From NCBI RefSeq assembly GCF_029871235.1, contig NZ_SSOM01000079.1, positions 38,420-102,419 of the forward strand: 64,000 nucleotides of DNA, read 5' to 3'. The stretch's first letter is position 1. Each line of letters opens with the position of its first letter. Origin of the DNA: Pseudomonas sp. BN411. GTDB lineage: Bacteria; Pseudomonadota; Gammaproteobacteria; Pseudomonadales; Pseudomonadaceae. The notes beneath the pieces were generated by a model. That model worked only from the letters and a program-made list of their open reading frames with translations. It searched no databases and was not told where the DNA came from. Made by a program: the position numbers and the translations under genes. Shown piece after piece: positions 34,531 through 42,986 of the stretch.

Positions 34531-34612
34531 ATGGTGGATCGGTGAAGCGTGATTCACCCTCCGCGGTCGTGTAGGGGGGTAGGGTGGATGTCGCTCTTCA
34601 CATCCACCGTCG
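34531..34612. repeat. Dispersed hairpin repeat, copy 2
   Basis: Begins ATGGTGGATCGGTGAAGCGTG and ends CTTCACATCCACCGT, matching the element at 4498-4590 at both ends with divergence in the middle. It lies between the Met-rich gene and the XRE gene, which are convergent. Confidence 0.6.
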
Positions 34613-34663
34613 AGGTCCGGGTTGGCACCGATGGTGGAGCCGGTACTCCGCGAGCCCTGCGGC

Positions 34664-35290
34664 TCAGTCGAGCCGCTCGGCGTAGGTGGTGACCAGATAC
34701 GCCACCGCTTCGCTGTTGGAGGGGTTGCGGTAGGCGTGGGGTTGGTCGGCGTAGAACAGGATCGAATCGCCGGTGGCGAGCAGGAAGCGTTCCTCGTTCA
34801 CGCTAATTTCCAGCACGCCCTGAGCGACCACGAGGTTTTCCTGGGTGCCGGGGGCATGGCCGGTAGAGTCCTCGGTGGCCAGGCCTGCCAGGCGCAGTTC
34901 ATAGAATTCCACCTGGCGCGAGCAATCGAAGGGGAACAGCGCGCGGCTGACGAAACTGCCGTCGCTGTTCACCAGGCGCTTGCTCTGGCGCGCCGGCAAT
35001 ACCGCGACACCGTCGAAGGCACGGTCATCAAGAAAGGCCGCCACCGAGACCTTGAGGCCCTGAGCAATCTTGCACAGCACCTTGATGGACGGAACACTGC
35101 GCCCGGACTCGATCTGCGCCAGCATGGCGCGGCTCACGCCGGAAGCGCGGGCAAGGCCGTCCAGCGACAGGTTGCGCTTGCTGCGCAGGCGCAACAGATT
35201 GCTGGCAACGCGCTGGCTGATCGGGTCGTCTACGCCGGTTGCCGGCAGCAACACCTGCTCATGGGCGTCCAGAGGTAGTGACTGGCCCAT
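34664..35290 (-). CDS. XRE family regulator with C-terminal cupin
   Basis: 208 residues. The N-terminal HTH is VASNLLRLRSKRNLSLDGLARASGVSRAMLAQIESGRSVPSIKVLCKIAQGL (about residues 28-80), followed by a cupin sensor with SGHAPGTQENLVVAQGVLEISV and GDSILFYADQPHAYRNPSN. HTH-cupin regulators of this shape sense small metabolites and often autoregulate. It starts 3 bp after a 53-residue gene and is probably co-transcribed with it. Confidence 0.9.
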   Translation of the reverse strand: MGQSLPLDAHEQVLLPATGVDDPISQRVASNLLRLRSKRNLSLDGLARASGVSRAMLAQIESGRSVPSIKVLCKIAQGLKVSVAAFLDDRAFDGVAVLPARQSKRLVNSDGSFVSRALFPFDCSRQVEFYELRLAGLATEDSTGHAPGTQENLVVAQGVLEISVNEERFLLATGDSILFYADQPHAYRNPSNSEAVAYLVTTYAERLD

Positions 35291-35293
35291 GAT

Positions 35294-35455
35294 TCACGCC
35301 TCACGAATGCCAGTGTTCCGCTGCTGCTGGGTGAGCTGGAAAGCCCCGAATCCCGCCCGGCAGGCGTACATCGTCCACATCAGCTCGGCCATGCGGCGTG
35401 CCTGACGGCGCGTGCGATAGCGGGCGAGGTCAATGACGTTGTCGGTACGGTCCAT
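35294..35455 (-). CDS. Small basic protein upstream of the XRE regulator
   Basis: 53 residues starting MDRTDNVIDLARYRTRRQAR. It is rich in Arg, with a short aromatic stretch (MAELMWTMYACRAGFGAFQL) that could form one amphipathic helix. AGGAG lies 8 bases before the ATG, and the stop is 3 bp from the next gene's start, strong signs of a real coupled gene despite its size. Family not recognised. Confidence 0.72.
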   Translation of the reverse strand: MDRTDNVIDLARYRTRRQARRMAELMWTMYACRAGFGAFQLTQQQRNTGIREA

Positions 35456-35770
35456 GATGCAGCTCCTGCGGGAGTCCTGAGGGGTGACGGAGCTAGACTA
35501 GCCTTTGTGTTCTTAGGCCAATAAATACTTAATTAATATTTTGTAATTCTATTTGGTTATTTAAACCCAAGGGCTCATTTCGCCCTTGCGGCGCACTGGG
35601 ACGCGCTGTGGCGCGGTGACTGTCTGATCCGAAAGATGCCGGCTGACGTGTTGCCGTCGGGAACGGGCAGGCCGGTGACTTCAGTGGGGTAAGGCTCGGC
35701 CTGTTGCGGGCCGAGCCATCGGGACTGGATGAAACCAGGGCGTCAGCAGTAGCGCTGCGCCAGGCTGGTC
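35456..35770. other. AT-rich intergenic region downstream of kup
   Basis: 315 bp. The stretch 35510-35567 is unusually AT-rich for this genome (TAAATACTTAATTAATATT core) and should contain the promoter of the 53-residue/XRE operon. A 7-bp stem hairpin CAAGGGC/GCCCTTG is at 35568-35588, and the kup terminator candidate is at 35693-35717. No gene seen. Confidence 0.5.
35693..35717 (-). terminator. Hairpin downstream of kup
   Basis: GGCTCGGCC (35693-35701) pairs with GGCCGAGCC (35709-35717) around a short loop, 54 bp past the kup stop. The T tract is weak. Confidence 0.5.
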
Positions 35771-37672
35771 TCAGATCTCGACCTGCGTACCCAGCTCGAT
35801 CACCCGGTTAACCGGCAGCTGGAAGTAGCGCATGCTGCTGTTGGCGTTCTTGTGCAGGAAGGCGAACAGCCCTTCGCGCCAGAGCGACATGCCCAGGCCA
35901 CGGGTTGGAATCACCGTTTCGCGGCTGAGGAAGTAGGTGGTGCGCATGGGGGTGAAATCCAGCCCCTCGACGCGGCAGCTTTGCAGGGCTTCCGGCACGT
36001 TGGGCTCTTCCATGAAGCCGAAGTGCAGCAGGACGCGATAGAAGCCGCCGTCGTAGCGGCTGACTTCGAAGCGCTGGTGATCGTCGATGCGCGGCGTGTC
36101 GCGGGTCACCACGGTCAGCAGCACCACCTGCTGGTGCAGCACCTGGTTGTGCAGCAGGTTGTGCAGCAGCGCGTGGGGGACGGCATCGGGACTTGCGCTG
36201 AGGAAGATGGCGGTGCCCTCGACGCGGTGCGGCGGTTGCAGGCAGATGCTGTCGACGAAGCCGCGCAGGGGCAGGGCGGTTTCGTCCAGGCGATCGATGA
36301 GGATGCGCTTACCGCTCTTCCAGGTGGTCATCAGCACGAACAGGATCACCCCGGCAATCACCGGGAAGGCACCGCCCTGGAAGATTTTCGGCACGTTGGC
36401 GGTGAAGAACAGCGAGTCCACGAAGAGGAACCCGAGCAGCAGCGGCACCGCCAGCCAGCGCGGTACGCGCCACAGCAGGAGCATCACCGACGAGACCAGC
36501 AAGGTGTCGATCAGCATGGTGGTGGTCACCGCCACGCCGTAGGCGGCAGCCAGGGCGCCGGAGGAGCCGAAGCCGATCACCAGCAGGACCACGCAGGTCA
36601 TCAGGGCCCAGTTCACCACGCCGACGTAGATCTGGCCCTGGGCGGCGCTGGAGGTGTGCTGGATCTGCATGCGCGGGATGTAGCCGAGCTGGATGGCCTG
36701 CTGGCTCAGGGAGAAAGCCCCGGAGATCACCGCCTGGGAGGCAATGATGGTGGCCAGGGTGGCCAGGCCGATCATGGGGATCAACGCCCATTCCGGCGCC
36801 AGCAGGTAGAAGGGGTTGCGCGCGGCCGCCGGGTTGGACAGCAGCAGCGCGCCCTGGCCGAAGTAGTTCAGTACCAGGCCCGGGAGGACCAGGCTGAACC
36901 AGGCGCGGGCGATGGGTTTTCGGCCGAAGTGGCCCATGTCGGCGTAGAGCGCTTCTGCACCGGTCAGCGCCAGTACCACGGCGCCGAGGATGGTGACGCC
37001 GATGCCGGGATGGGCCAGGAAGAAGTTGAACGCCCACCAGGGATTCACCGCCTGGAGCACTTCGGGGCGCTGGACGATGCCGTGGATGCCGAGGATGCCC
37101 AGCACCACGAACCAGATCACCATCACCGGGCCGAAGAGAATGCCGATGCGCGCCGTGCCGTGCTTCTGGATCAGGAACAGGCCGATCAGCAGCACCACGG
37201 TGACCGGCACGACCCAGTGGCCGAGGCCAGGCAGGGCGACGTCCAGGCCTTCCACCGCCGAGAGCACGGAAATGGCCGGGGTGATCATGCTGTCGCCGTA
37301 GAACAGCGCCGTGCCGAACAGGCCCAGCAACACCAGCAGTCCGCTCAGCCTCGGGTAGGCCGCAGTGGCACGGCGCGCCAGTGCGGTCAGGGCCATGACG
37401 CCGCCTTCGCCGTCGTTGTCGGCGCGCAGCATGAACAGTACGTACTTGAGCGACACCACCCAGAGCAGGGACCAGAGCACCAGCGAGAGGATGCCGAGCA
37501 CGCCTTCGGCGTTGACCTGCACGCCGTAGTGGCCGGCAAATACTTCCTTGAGGGTGTACAGCGGGCTGGTGCCGATATCGCCGTAGACCACGCCGGCTGC
37601 TGCCACGAGCAGGCCGAATGAGGACGAATGGGCGCGAGAATGGGCCTGTGGCTCCAGGGTGCTGGAACTCAT
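35771..37672 (-). CDS. kup: Kup (TrkD) low-affinity potassium uptake protein
   Basis: 633 residues, normal for Kup. The signature [19 protein letters not shown] is in helix 1, then [59 protein letters not shown] and the cytoplasmic C-terminal domain with its [13 protein letters not shown] motif and [11 protein letters not shown]. It is a K+/H+ symporter of the inner membrane. The ATG at 37672 is chosen; a frame extension to 37765 is Pro/Ser-rich and non-family. It is divergent from a tiny His-rich membrane protein. Confidence 0.93.
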   Translation of the reverse strand: MSSSTLEPQAHSRAHSSSFGLLVAAAGVVYGDIGTSPLYTLKEVFAGHYGVQVNAEGVLGILSLVLWSLLWVVSLKYVLFMLRADNDGEGGVMALTALARRATAAYPRLSGLLVLLGLFGTALFYGDSMITPAISVLSAVEGLDVALPGLGHWVVPVTVVLLIGLFLIQKHGTARIGILFGPVMVIWFVVLGILGIHGIVQRPEVLQAVNPWWAFNFFLAHPGIGVTILGAVVLALTGAEALYADMGHFGRKPIARAWFSLVLPGLVLNYFGQGALLLSNPAAARNPFYLLAPEWALIPMIGLATLATIIASQAVISGAFSLSQQAIQLGYIPRMQIQHTSSAAQGQIYVGVVNWALMTCVVLLVIGFGSSGALAAAYGVAVTTTMLIDTLLVSSVMLLLWRVPRWLAVPLLLGFLFVDSLFFTANVPKIFQGGAFPVIAGVILFVLMTTWKSGKRILIDRLDETALPLRGFVDSICLQPPHRVEGTAIFLSASPDAVPHALLHNLLHNQVLHQQVVLLTVVTRDTPRIDDHQRFEVSRYDGGFYRVLLHFGFMEEPNVPEALQSCRVEGLDFTPMRTTYFLSRETVIPTRGLGMSLWREGLFAFLHKNANSSMRYFQLPVNRVIELGTQVEI

Positions 37673-37906
37673 CGAGTCACTCCGGGGGATGGGGCGCGGT
37701 GCGGATGGTGTGGGAGACACGGCATTCGGCGGGGAATTCGAGGTGTTGCCACGGAAGGGCGCCAAGTATCCGTTCTGGCCGTGGGGCTCGGCGTAAAGAA
37801 TGCGTAAAAAGTGACGGATTCGACCGGCTGGCGCCCGCCGCTACCAGTTGGCCAGACGCCTTGTAAGCTGAATGATGTACCCGGTCCACAAGTGCGGAGG
37901 TTTGCG

Positions 37907-38044
37907 ATGAGCGTCAACGCAATCGGGCTGACCGTGATGGCCTGCCTGTTCCTCGGCTGCATCGGCATGGTGTTCTGGACCAACCGCCCGTTCATCAAGG
38001 ACTGGTTCGAACATCACCATTGGCACTGGCCACATTTCCACTGA
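37907..38044 (+). CDS. 45-residue membrane protein with His/Trp-rich tail
   Basis: One membrane helix (IGLTVMACLFLGCIGMVFW, residues 6-24) and a short tail ending WFEHHHWHWPHFH, six His within the last 11 residues. A GCGGAGG ribosome site sits 6 bases before the ATG, so it is very likely translated; an in-frame ATG at 37811 has no such site. The tail is a strong candidate for Zn, Ni or Cu binding, or for pH sensing next to kup. No family recognised. Confidence 0.72.
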   Translation: MSVNAIGLTVMACLFLGCIGMVFWTNRPFIKDWFEHHHWHWPHFH

Positions 38045-38280
38045 GTTGCCGCACCGCCTCTTGCGAATCGAGCGCAAAAAGGACCGCCACGGTGCCAAGG
38101 CGCAATTCGGCACTTCATCCCGTGACGGTCAAGCTCGATAAGTTCGAGCGCTATTAAAATGCATCCTTTTCGCATCTGGCGGTGTGCCACTAGGGCCGAA
38201 CATTCGACCGTACGGGCTGAACGCGGCACCTGGATTCCGAGGGCGCCGGTCCAGCCCGGGTTGTGAAAAGGGCGGGCCGA

Positions 38281-39255
38281 TCAGCGACCTTCGCCCTGTT
38301 CCTCCACTATGCAGGTGCTGTCGAAGCGCGCCGACTCCAGGCGGTTGCGGCCTTTCTGCTTGGCGCGGTAGAGCAGCCGGTCGACGGCCTGGATGAAGGG
38401 CAGGGACTGGTCCCCGTGCCGGGGCACCACAGTGCCGACGCCCAGGCTGATGGTGAGCAGCGAGGCAACGCCGGATTTTTCGTGGGGGATGCATTGTTCG
38501 CGGATCAGCTTGCGGCAGCGTTCGGCCACCTGGCAGGCGGCGGCCTCATCGGTGGCGGGGAGGATCAGCACGAACTCTTCGCCGCCGAAGCGGGCGACGA
38601 AATCGCGGGGGCGGATGGCGGCGTTGATCAGCGCGCGGCCCACGTTCTTCAGGCAGTCGTCGCCCTGGATGTGGCCGTAATGGTCGTTGTACTGCTTGAA
38701 GTAGTCGATATCGAGGAGGATCAACGACAGCGGCTCGCTGGTGCGCTGGGCATTGGCCCATTCCACGTCCAGCATCGAGTCGAACATGCGCCGGTTGGCC
38801 ACGCCGGTCAGCCCGTCCTTATAGGAGTACTCCTCCAGCTGCTTCTGCAGGTCGATCAGCTGCTGCTCGGCCTTCTTCCGCTCGCTGATGTCGAACATGA
38901 AGCCGATCAGCGCTTCCACCTCGCCATCGGGGTTGCGCATCACGTGCACCACATCGCGGATCCACACGTAGTCGCCGGTCGTGGTCAGGGCGCGGTAGTC
39001 CGCCTCGTGGTCGGTGCCGGCCTGGGACTGGGAGACGCAGAAGGCGACGACCGCGTCGCGGTCATCCGGGTGCATGCGCTCGGCCCAGTCATTCACGCTT
39101 ACCCAGCTGGACTGGCTCCAGCCCAGCAATTCTTCGATCTGTGGGCCGATGTAGGCGAAGGTCATGGTCTTCCAGTCGATCTTCCATGGGATCGCCCGGG
39201 TGGATTCCAGCAGGGCCTTGTAGACCTCCTGGGTAGGTTCTGCGTCGTCTCTCAT
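38281..39255 (-). CDS. PAS-GGDEF diguanylate cyclase
   Basis: 324 residues, no membrane helix. The N-terminal PAS (PAS_3 type: WKTMTFAYIGPQIEELLGW to GFMFDISERKKAEQQL) is joined by a coiled coil to a GGDEF domain (YKDGLTGVANRRMFD, DIDYFKQYND, active-site FGGEEFVLIL). A RPRD motif five residues before GGEEF is a product-inhibition I-site. It therefore makes c-di-GMP in response to a cytoplasmic signal, and is the second c-di-GMP enzyme in this window. Confidence 0.92.
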   Translation of the reverse strand: MRDDAEPTQEVYKALLESTRAIPWKIDWKTMTFAYIGPQIEELLGWSQSSWVSVNDWAERMHPDDRDAVVAFCVSQSQAGTDHEADYRALTTTGDYVWIRDVVHVMRNPDGEVEALIGFMFDISERKKAEQQLIDLQKQLEEYSYKDGLTGVANRRMFDSMLDVEWANAQRTSEPLSLILLDIDYFKQYNDHYGHIQGDDCLKNVGRALINAAIRPRDFVARFGGEEFVLILPATDEAAACQVAERCRKLIREQCIPHEKSGVASLLTISLGVGTVVPRHGDQSLPFIQAVDRLLYRAKQKGRNRLESARFDSTCIVEEQGEGR

Positions 39256-39398
39256 GGTGCCCCCGTACTGGCCGAATCGGTTGGCGCCGTCCTTTGCGCG
39301 AAGCCTCCTTATACCTAATCGGATCGGGTTTCAGGCAGTGGCTTCGTGAGCCAGGTGATGGCTCGCGTCGGCCGTTCGGGGGGTGAGAAGGTCCGGAC

Positions 39399-40580
39399 TC
39401 AGGACTTGCTGGCCTGGACCTGAGCCGGTGCGGCCACGGCGGGCAAGGGGATGCCCTTGGGCCAGAGCAGCCAGATCTGGCCCTGCTGCTTCATGTTGCC
39501 GGCCAGCTCGCCGGCCTCCGCGCCAGTGCCCCAGAACAGGTCGGCACGCACTTCGCCGGCGATGGCGCCGCCGGTGTCCTGGGCTGCGACCGGGCGGATT
39601 ACCGGGCTGCCGTCAGGGCGGGTGGTCGAGAGCCAGAGCAGGCTGCCCAGCGGGATCACCTTGCGGTCGATGGCCACGCTGTAGCCGGCGGTGAGCGGCA
39701 CGTTGAGGGAGCCTCGCGGCCCTTCGTTGCTGTCAGGGTTCAGGCCGAAGAAGACGAAGCTCGGGTTGCTCGCCAGCAGTTCCGGTACTCGCTGCGGGTT
39801 GGCGCTGGCCCAGTCGCGAATCTTGCCCATGCTGACTTCTTCCTGCTTGAGCTGGCCCTGTTCCACCAGCCAGCGGCCTACCGGCCGATACGGGTGGCCA
39901 TTCTGGTCGGCGTAACCGATACGCAGCTGGCGGCCGCTGTCCAGCTGGATGCGGCCGGAACCCTGGATCTGCAGGAACTGCAGGTCCATCGGGTTGGTGA
40001 GCCAGGCCAGCACCGGCGCCTTGACCCCCTGGCTGCGAATGGTGGCGGCATCGTCATAGGGCTTGAGCACGCGGCCTTCCAGGCGGCCGCGCAGGCGCTT
40101 GCCCTTGAGTTCCGGGTAGAGGCCGTCCAGGGCGACCACGATCATGTCCTCGGGTACGCCGTAGACCGGCACCGGCGTCTGCTCGCTGCGCTCCAGGCTG
40201 CCGGCGTACACCGGCTCGTAGTAACCGGTGATCAGGCCCTGGGGGCTGTTGCGTGCGTTGCGCAGGCTGTAGACCTCCAGTTGCGCCTTGAGCCAGGCGC
40301 GAACGGCGGCCGGGTCTTCCTGCACCTGGGCTGCGCTGGTGCAGGTGGCGGACCAGATCGGGTCCTTGGCCAGGCGTGCGCAGGCGGAGCGCCAGGCCGT
40401 GAAGCCGGCAATCACATCGGCGTCGCTGCTGGCGGGGAGTTCTTCCCAGCTCGCCCGGGTGTAGGTATCGACCTTGGGCTGCTCGGGCTTGGTGGGCTCC
40501 TTGTCGCAACCGGCGATCAGGGAGAGCAGGGCGGCGACGCACAGCGCCAGCCGGCCTCGGCGGAAGAGGGGGGCAATCAC
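39399..40580 (-). CDS. mltA: Membrane-bound lytic murein transglycosylase A
   Basis: 393 residues, a lipoprotein (LALCVAALLSLIAGC, then DKEP) anchored in the outer membrane. Family motifs are GLITGYYEPVYAGS, LTNPMDLQFLQIQGSGRIQL, RIGYADQNGHPYRPVGRWLV, NPSFVFFGL and the C-terminal 3D-type region with catalytic Asp (VIRPVAAQDTGGAIAGEVRADLFWGTG). It cleaves peptidoglycan to 1,6-anhydromuropeptides. Start taken as GTG at 40580, with AGGAA upstream; the frame extends to 40664 with residues outside the lipoprotein signal. Confidence 0.92.
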   Translation of the reverse strand: MIAPLFRRGRLALCVAALLSLIAGCDKEPTKPEQPKVDTYTRASWEELPASSDADVIAGFTAWRSACARLAKDPIWSATCTSAAQVQEDPAAVRAWLKAQLEVYSLRNARNSPQGLITGYYEPVYAGSLERSEQTPVPVYGVPEDMIVVALDGLYPELKGKRLRGRLEGRVLKPYDDAATIRSQGVKAPVLAWLTNPMDLQFLQIQGSGRIQLDSGRQLRIGYADQNGHPYRPVGRWLVEQGQLKQEEVSMGKIRDWASANPQRVPELLASNPSFVFFGLNPDSNEGPRGSLNVPLTAGYSVAIDRKVIPLGSLLWLSTTRPDGSPVIRPVAAQDTGGAIAGEVRADLFWGTGAEAGELAGNMKQQGQIWLLWPKGIPLPAVAAPAQVQASKS

Positions 40581-40663
40581 GTCTTGCGGTTCCTGATGGG
40601 ACGAATCGAGGTCGGTAGCTTGGTGAATGGTGTGCGCAACGTCAAATTTGCCCGACGGTTTCA

Positions 40664-40933
40664 TTGATCCAAGCCACTGAAATCAAAAGGAAATATTCAT
40701 TCAATAAGGTGCTCCCAGCTTTGACAGAGGCCTTTGGTGTGACTCGCAACATTAGAAACTTCCGCAAGACCCTGGACGCCGTGGCCATGAACAACGAGGC
40801 GGCCGCCCTGGCGGTGATGCGCGCGGCTGACCGAATCGGCGACGCCGCGCTGAAAGAACAGCTGTTCAACGTGATCCAGCGCATGAACCAGGATGCCGCC
40901 GAGCTGCGTGTGGTTCGCGATCACGTCGCCTGA
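40664..40933 (+). CDS. Small helical hypothetical protein
   Basis: At most 89 residues, from a TTG at 40664; a GTG at 40709 would give 74. The core FNKVLPALTEAFGVTRNIRNFRKTLDAVAMNNEAAALAVMRAADRIGDAALKEQLFNVIQRMNQDAAELRVVRDHVA is predicted all-helical. Third positions are almost all G or C, so it is coding, but the start is uncertain. Family not recognised; it is divergent from mltA. Confidence 0.6.
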   Translation: MIQATEIKRKYSFNKVLPALTEAFGVTRNIRNFRKTLDAVAMNNEAAALAVMRAADRIGDAALKEQLFNVIQRMNQDAAELRVVRDHVA

Positions 40934-40980
40934 ACGCAGTCCAGCGCGATTCTTCCATTTGTGTTGAATGAAATTGCTGC

Positions 40981-41010
40981 TTGACCTGAAGGCCAATGGC
41001 CCTCTAGATT
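40981..41010 (+). promoter_or_regulatory. Putative sigma-70 promoter of the ilvA leader
   Basis: TTGACC (40981-40986), 18-base spacer, TAGATT (41005-41010). Transcription would start at about 41016-41018, essentially at the leader peptide ATG. Confidence 0.55.
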
Positions 41011-41017
41011 GCCCGCC

Positions 41018-41083
41018 ATGACTAAATCCCCTTGGTTGTCCGGCCCCGCGATTATTACCGCCATTCCAGCAGTGGCGGGTTAG
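41018..41083 (+). CDS. Leader peptide of ilvA, Ile/Ala-rich
   Basis: 21 codons: the peptide begins MTKSPWLSGP and ends AIITAIPAVAG, followed by TAG at 41081. The cluster of Ile (ATT ATT ... ATT), Thr and Val codons lies where a stalled ribosome would cover the first hairpin arm. There is no Shine-Dalgarno; the promoter places the start at or next to the mRNA 5' end, so it may be leaderless. The length and codon content fit attenuation leader peptides for branched-chain amino acid genes. Too short to be supported by homology here. Confidence 0.6.
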   Translation: MTKSPWLSGPAIITAIPAVAG

Positions 41084-41121
41084 CCGACGACCAAACAGAA
41101 ACCCGCCCTCGAGGCGGGTTT
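41058..41121 (+). promoter_or_regulatory. Transcription attenuator of ilvA (competing hairpins)
   Basis: Three mutually exclusive pairings. Segment 1:2 is CCGCCA (41058-41063) with TGGCGG (41073-41078). Segment 2:3 is GGCGGGTT (41074-41081) with AACCCGCC (41100-41107). Segment 3:4, the terminator, is AAACCCGCC (41099-41107) with GGCGGGTTT (41113-41121). Segment 1 lies within the Ile-rich end of the leader peptide. Ribosome stalling at scarce isoleucine codons would free segment 2 to pair with 3 and prevent termination. Confidence 0.68.
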
Positions 41122-41124
41122 TTT
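41099..41124 (+). terminator. Rho-independent terminator of the ilvA leader
   Basis: 9-bp stem with CTCGA loop followed by six T (41119-41124). It lies 44 bp before the ilvA ATG, the place expected for an attenuator. Confidence 0.9.
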
Positions 41125-41167
41125 CCTTCTGTCTCCTGGGCGCCGAAATCAAGACCAGGAGCCCTGC

Positions 41168-42745
41168 ATGACCACCTTCACTTCCCAAACCGGACACCTC
41201 ACCGAGCGCCCGCTGGATGAGCGCGAGGCGCTGCTCAAGCACTACGTGCGCAAGATCCTCGCGGCGCCGGTGTACGACGTGGCCATCGAGACGCCCCTGC
41301 AGCCGGCGCGCCAGCTCAGCGAACGCCTGGGCAACCAGGTGCTGCTCAAGCGCGAGGACCTGCAGCCGGTCTACTCCTTCAAGATCCGTGGCGCCTACAA
41401 CCGCGTGGTGCAGTTGAGCGCGGAAGAGCGTGCGCGGGGCGTGATCGCCGCGTCGGCTGGCAACCATGCCCAGGGGCTGGCACTGGCGGCGCGGGAGCTG
41501 GGCATTGAAGCGACCATCGTGATGCCGCGCACCACCCCGGAGCTCAAGGTCCACGGCGTGCGTTCCCGCGGTGGCAAGGTGGTGCTGCATGGCGATGCCT
41601 TCCCCGACGCCCTGGCCCATGCCCTGAAGCTGGCAGCGGAGCAGGGCCTGACCTTCGTGCCGCCCTACGACGACCCGGACGTGATCGCCGGTCAGGGTAC
41701 CGTGGCGATGGAAATCCTCCGCCAGCACGCCGGCCGCCTGGATGCCATCTTCGTGCCGGTGGGCGGTGGCAGCCTGATCGCGGGTATTGCCGCCTATGTG
41801 AAGTACCTGCGCCCGGACGTGAAGGTGATCGGCGTCGAGCCAGAAGACTCCAACTGTCTGCAGGCCGCGATGGCCGCTGGTGAGCGCGTGGTGCTGGGGC
41901 AGGTCGGGCTGTTCGCCGATGGCGTGGCGGTGGCGCAGATCGGCGCGCACAACTTCGAGGTCTGCCGGCATTTCGTCGATGAAGTGCTGACGGTGAGCGC
42001 GGACGAAATCTGCGCGGCGATCAAGGACATCTACGACGACACCCGTTCCATCACCGAACCCGCCGGCGCGCTCGCCGTGGCCGGGATCAAGAAGTATGTG
42101 GAGCGCGACGGCGCCAGCGGCCAGACCCTGGTGGCCATCGACTCCGGCGCCAACATCAACTTCGATCGCCTGCGCCACGTGGCCGAGCGCGCCGAACTGG
42201 GGGAGAAGCGCGAGGCGATCATCGCCGTGACCCTGCCCGAGCGTCCGGGCGCCTTCAAGGCGTTCTGCGAGGCTCTCGGACGGCGGCAGATCACCGAGTT
42301 CAACTACCGCTACAACTCGGGGGACGAGGCACACATCTTCGTCGGCGTGCAGACCCATCCGCTCACCGACCCGCGCGCGGCACTGGTGCAGAACCTGCAA
42401 GAACAGGGCTTCCCAGTGCTCGACCTGACCGAGAACGAGCTGGCCAAGGTGCATATCCGCCACATGGTGGGTGGTCGCGCTGCGTACATTGGCGAAGAGC
42501 GGCTGTTCCGCTTCGAGTTCCCCGAGCGTCCGGGGGCGCTGTTCAACTTCCTCAACAAACTGGGCGGGCGCTGGAACATCACCCTGTTCCACTACCGCAA
42601 CCACGGCGCCGCTGACGGTCGCGTGCTGGCCGGGCTGCAAGTGCCTGAGGATGAGAACCACCTGATCTTTGAGGCACTGGACGAGATCGGTTATCCGTAC
42701 TGGGAAGAAAGCGACAACCCGGCCTGCAAGCTGTTCCTGGGCTGA
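41168..42745 (+). CDS. ilvA: Biosynthetic threonine ammonia-lyase
   Basis: 525 residues, long biosynthetic form. The PLP lysine is in PVYSFKIRGAYN (near residue 72), the phosphate loop is VPVGGGSLIAG, and SAGNHAQGLA is typical of the family. The C-terminal third holds two ACT-like regulatory domains (EFNYRYNSGDEAHIFVGVQ and NITLFHYRNHGAADGRVLAGLQV) that bind isoleucine or valine. It makes 2-oxobutanoate from threonine, the first committed step to isoleucine. AGGAG 6 bases before the ATG. Its upstream leader adds transcriptional control by charged tRNA, in addition to allosteric feedback. Confidence 0.95.
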   Translation: MTTFTSQTGHLTERPLDEREALLKHYVRKILAAPVYDVAIETPLQPARQLSERLGNQVLLKREDLQPVYSFKIRGAYNRVVQLSAEERARGVIAASAGNHAQGLALAARELGIEATIVMPRTTPELKVHGVRSRGGKVVLHGDAFPDALAHALKLAAEQGLTFVPPYDDPDVIAGQGTVAMEILRQHAGRLDAIFVPVGGGSLIAGIAAYVKYLRPDVKVIGVEPEDSNCLQAAMAAGERVVLGQVGLFADGVAVAQIGAHNFEVCRHFVDEVLTVSADEICAAIKDIYDDTRSITEPAGALAVAGIKKYVERDGASGQTLVAIDSGANINFDRLRHVAERAELGEKREAIIAVTLPERPGAFKAFCEALGRRQITEFNYRYNSGDEAHIFVGVQTHPLTDPRAALVQNLQEQGFPVLDLTENELAKVHIRHMVGGRAAYIGEERLFRFEFPERPGALFNFLNKLGGRWNITLFHYRNHGAADGRVLAGLQVPEDENHLIFEALDEIGYPYWEESDNPACKLFLG

Positions 42746-42767
42746 CGCACAGTCGCCCTCCACACCC

Positions 42768-42865
42768 TGTGGGGGCGATTTCAATCGCCAAGCAGGCCGC
42801 AGGTCTGCCCTGAGATGTTCAAGGGGGCAACGTCGTTGCCCTTGGCGAATGAATTCGCCCCCACA
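42768..42865. repeat. REPIN-like element, copy A (98 bp)
   Basis: TGTGGGGGCGATTTCAATCGC at one end and GCGAATGAATTCGCCCCCACA (reading inward from the other) in inverted orientation, each end with its own small palindrome and a variable middle. Confidence 0.8.
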
Positions 42866-42919
42866 ACCCAGTTCCCCTCTCAGCAGAAAGACCTCGTCAG
42901 ACAATTCCGACAAAAGCGA

Positions 42920-42933
42920 TGTTAACGCTAACA
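42920..42933. promoter_or_regulatory. Putative LacI-family operator
   Basis: TGTTAACGCTAACA, a near-perfect palindrome with central CG, the hallmark of LacI/GalR operators. It lies in the promoter region 54 bp before the decarboxylase gene; a LacI-family regulator is encoded directly downstream of that gene. Confidence 0.5.
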
Positions 42934-42986
42934 ATCTGGTGTTAGAGTGCGCTCCATTCGTTGATCAATCCTTTGGAGGACTGCCC

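Noticed and set aside
30787..39255. The two c-di-GMP genes as one linked regulatory unit
   Set aside because: They are 5 kb apart with unrelated genes between, so linkage is not supported.
40574..40664. N-terminal extension of mltA to an ATG at 40664
   Set aside because: Would put 28 polar residues before the lipoprotein signal; GTG at 40580 with AGGAA gives a normal signal.
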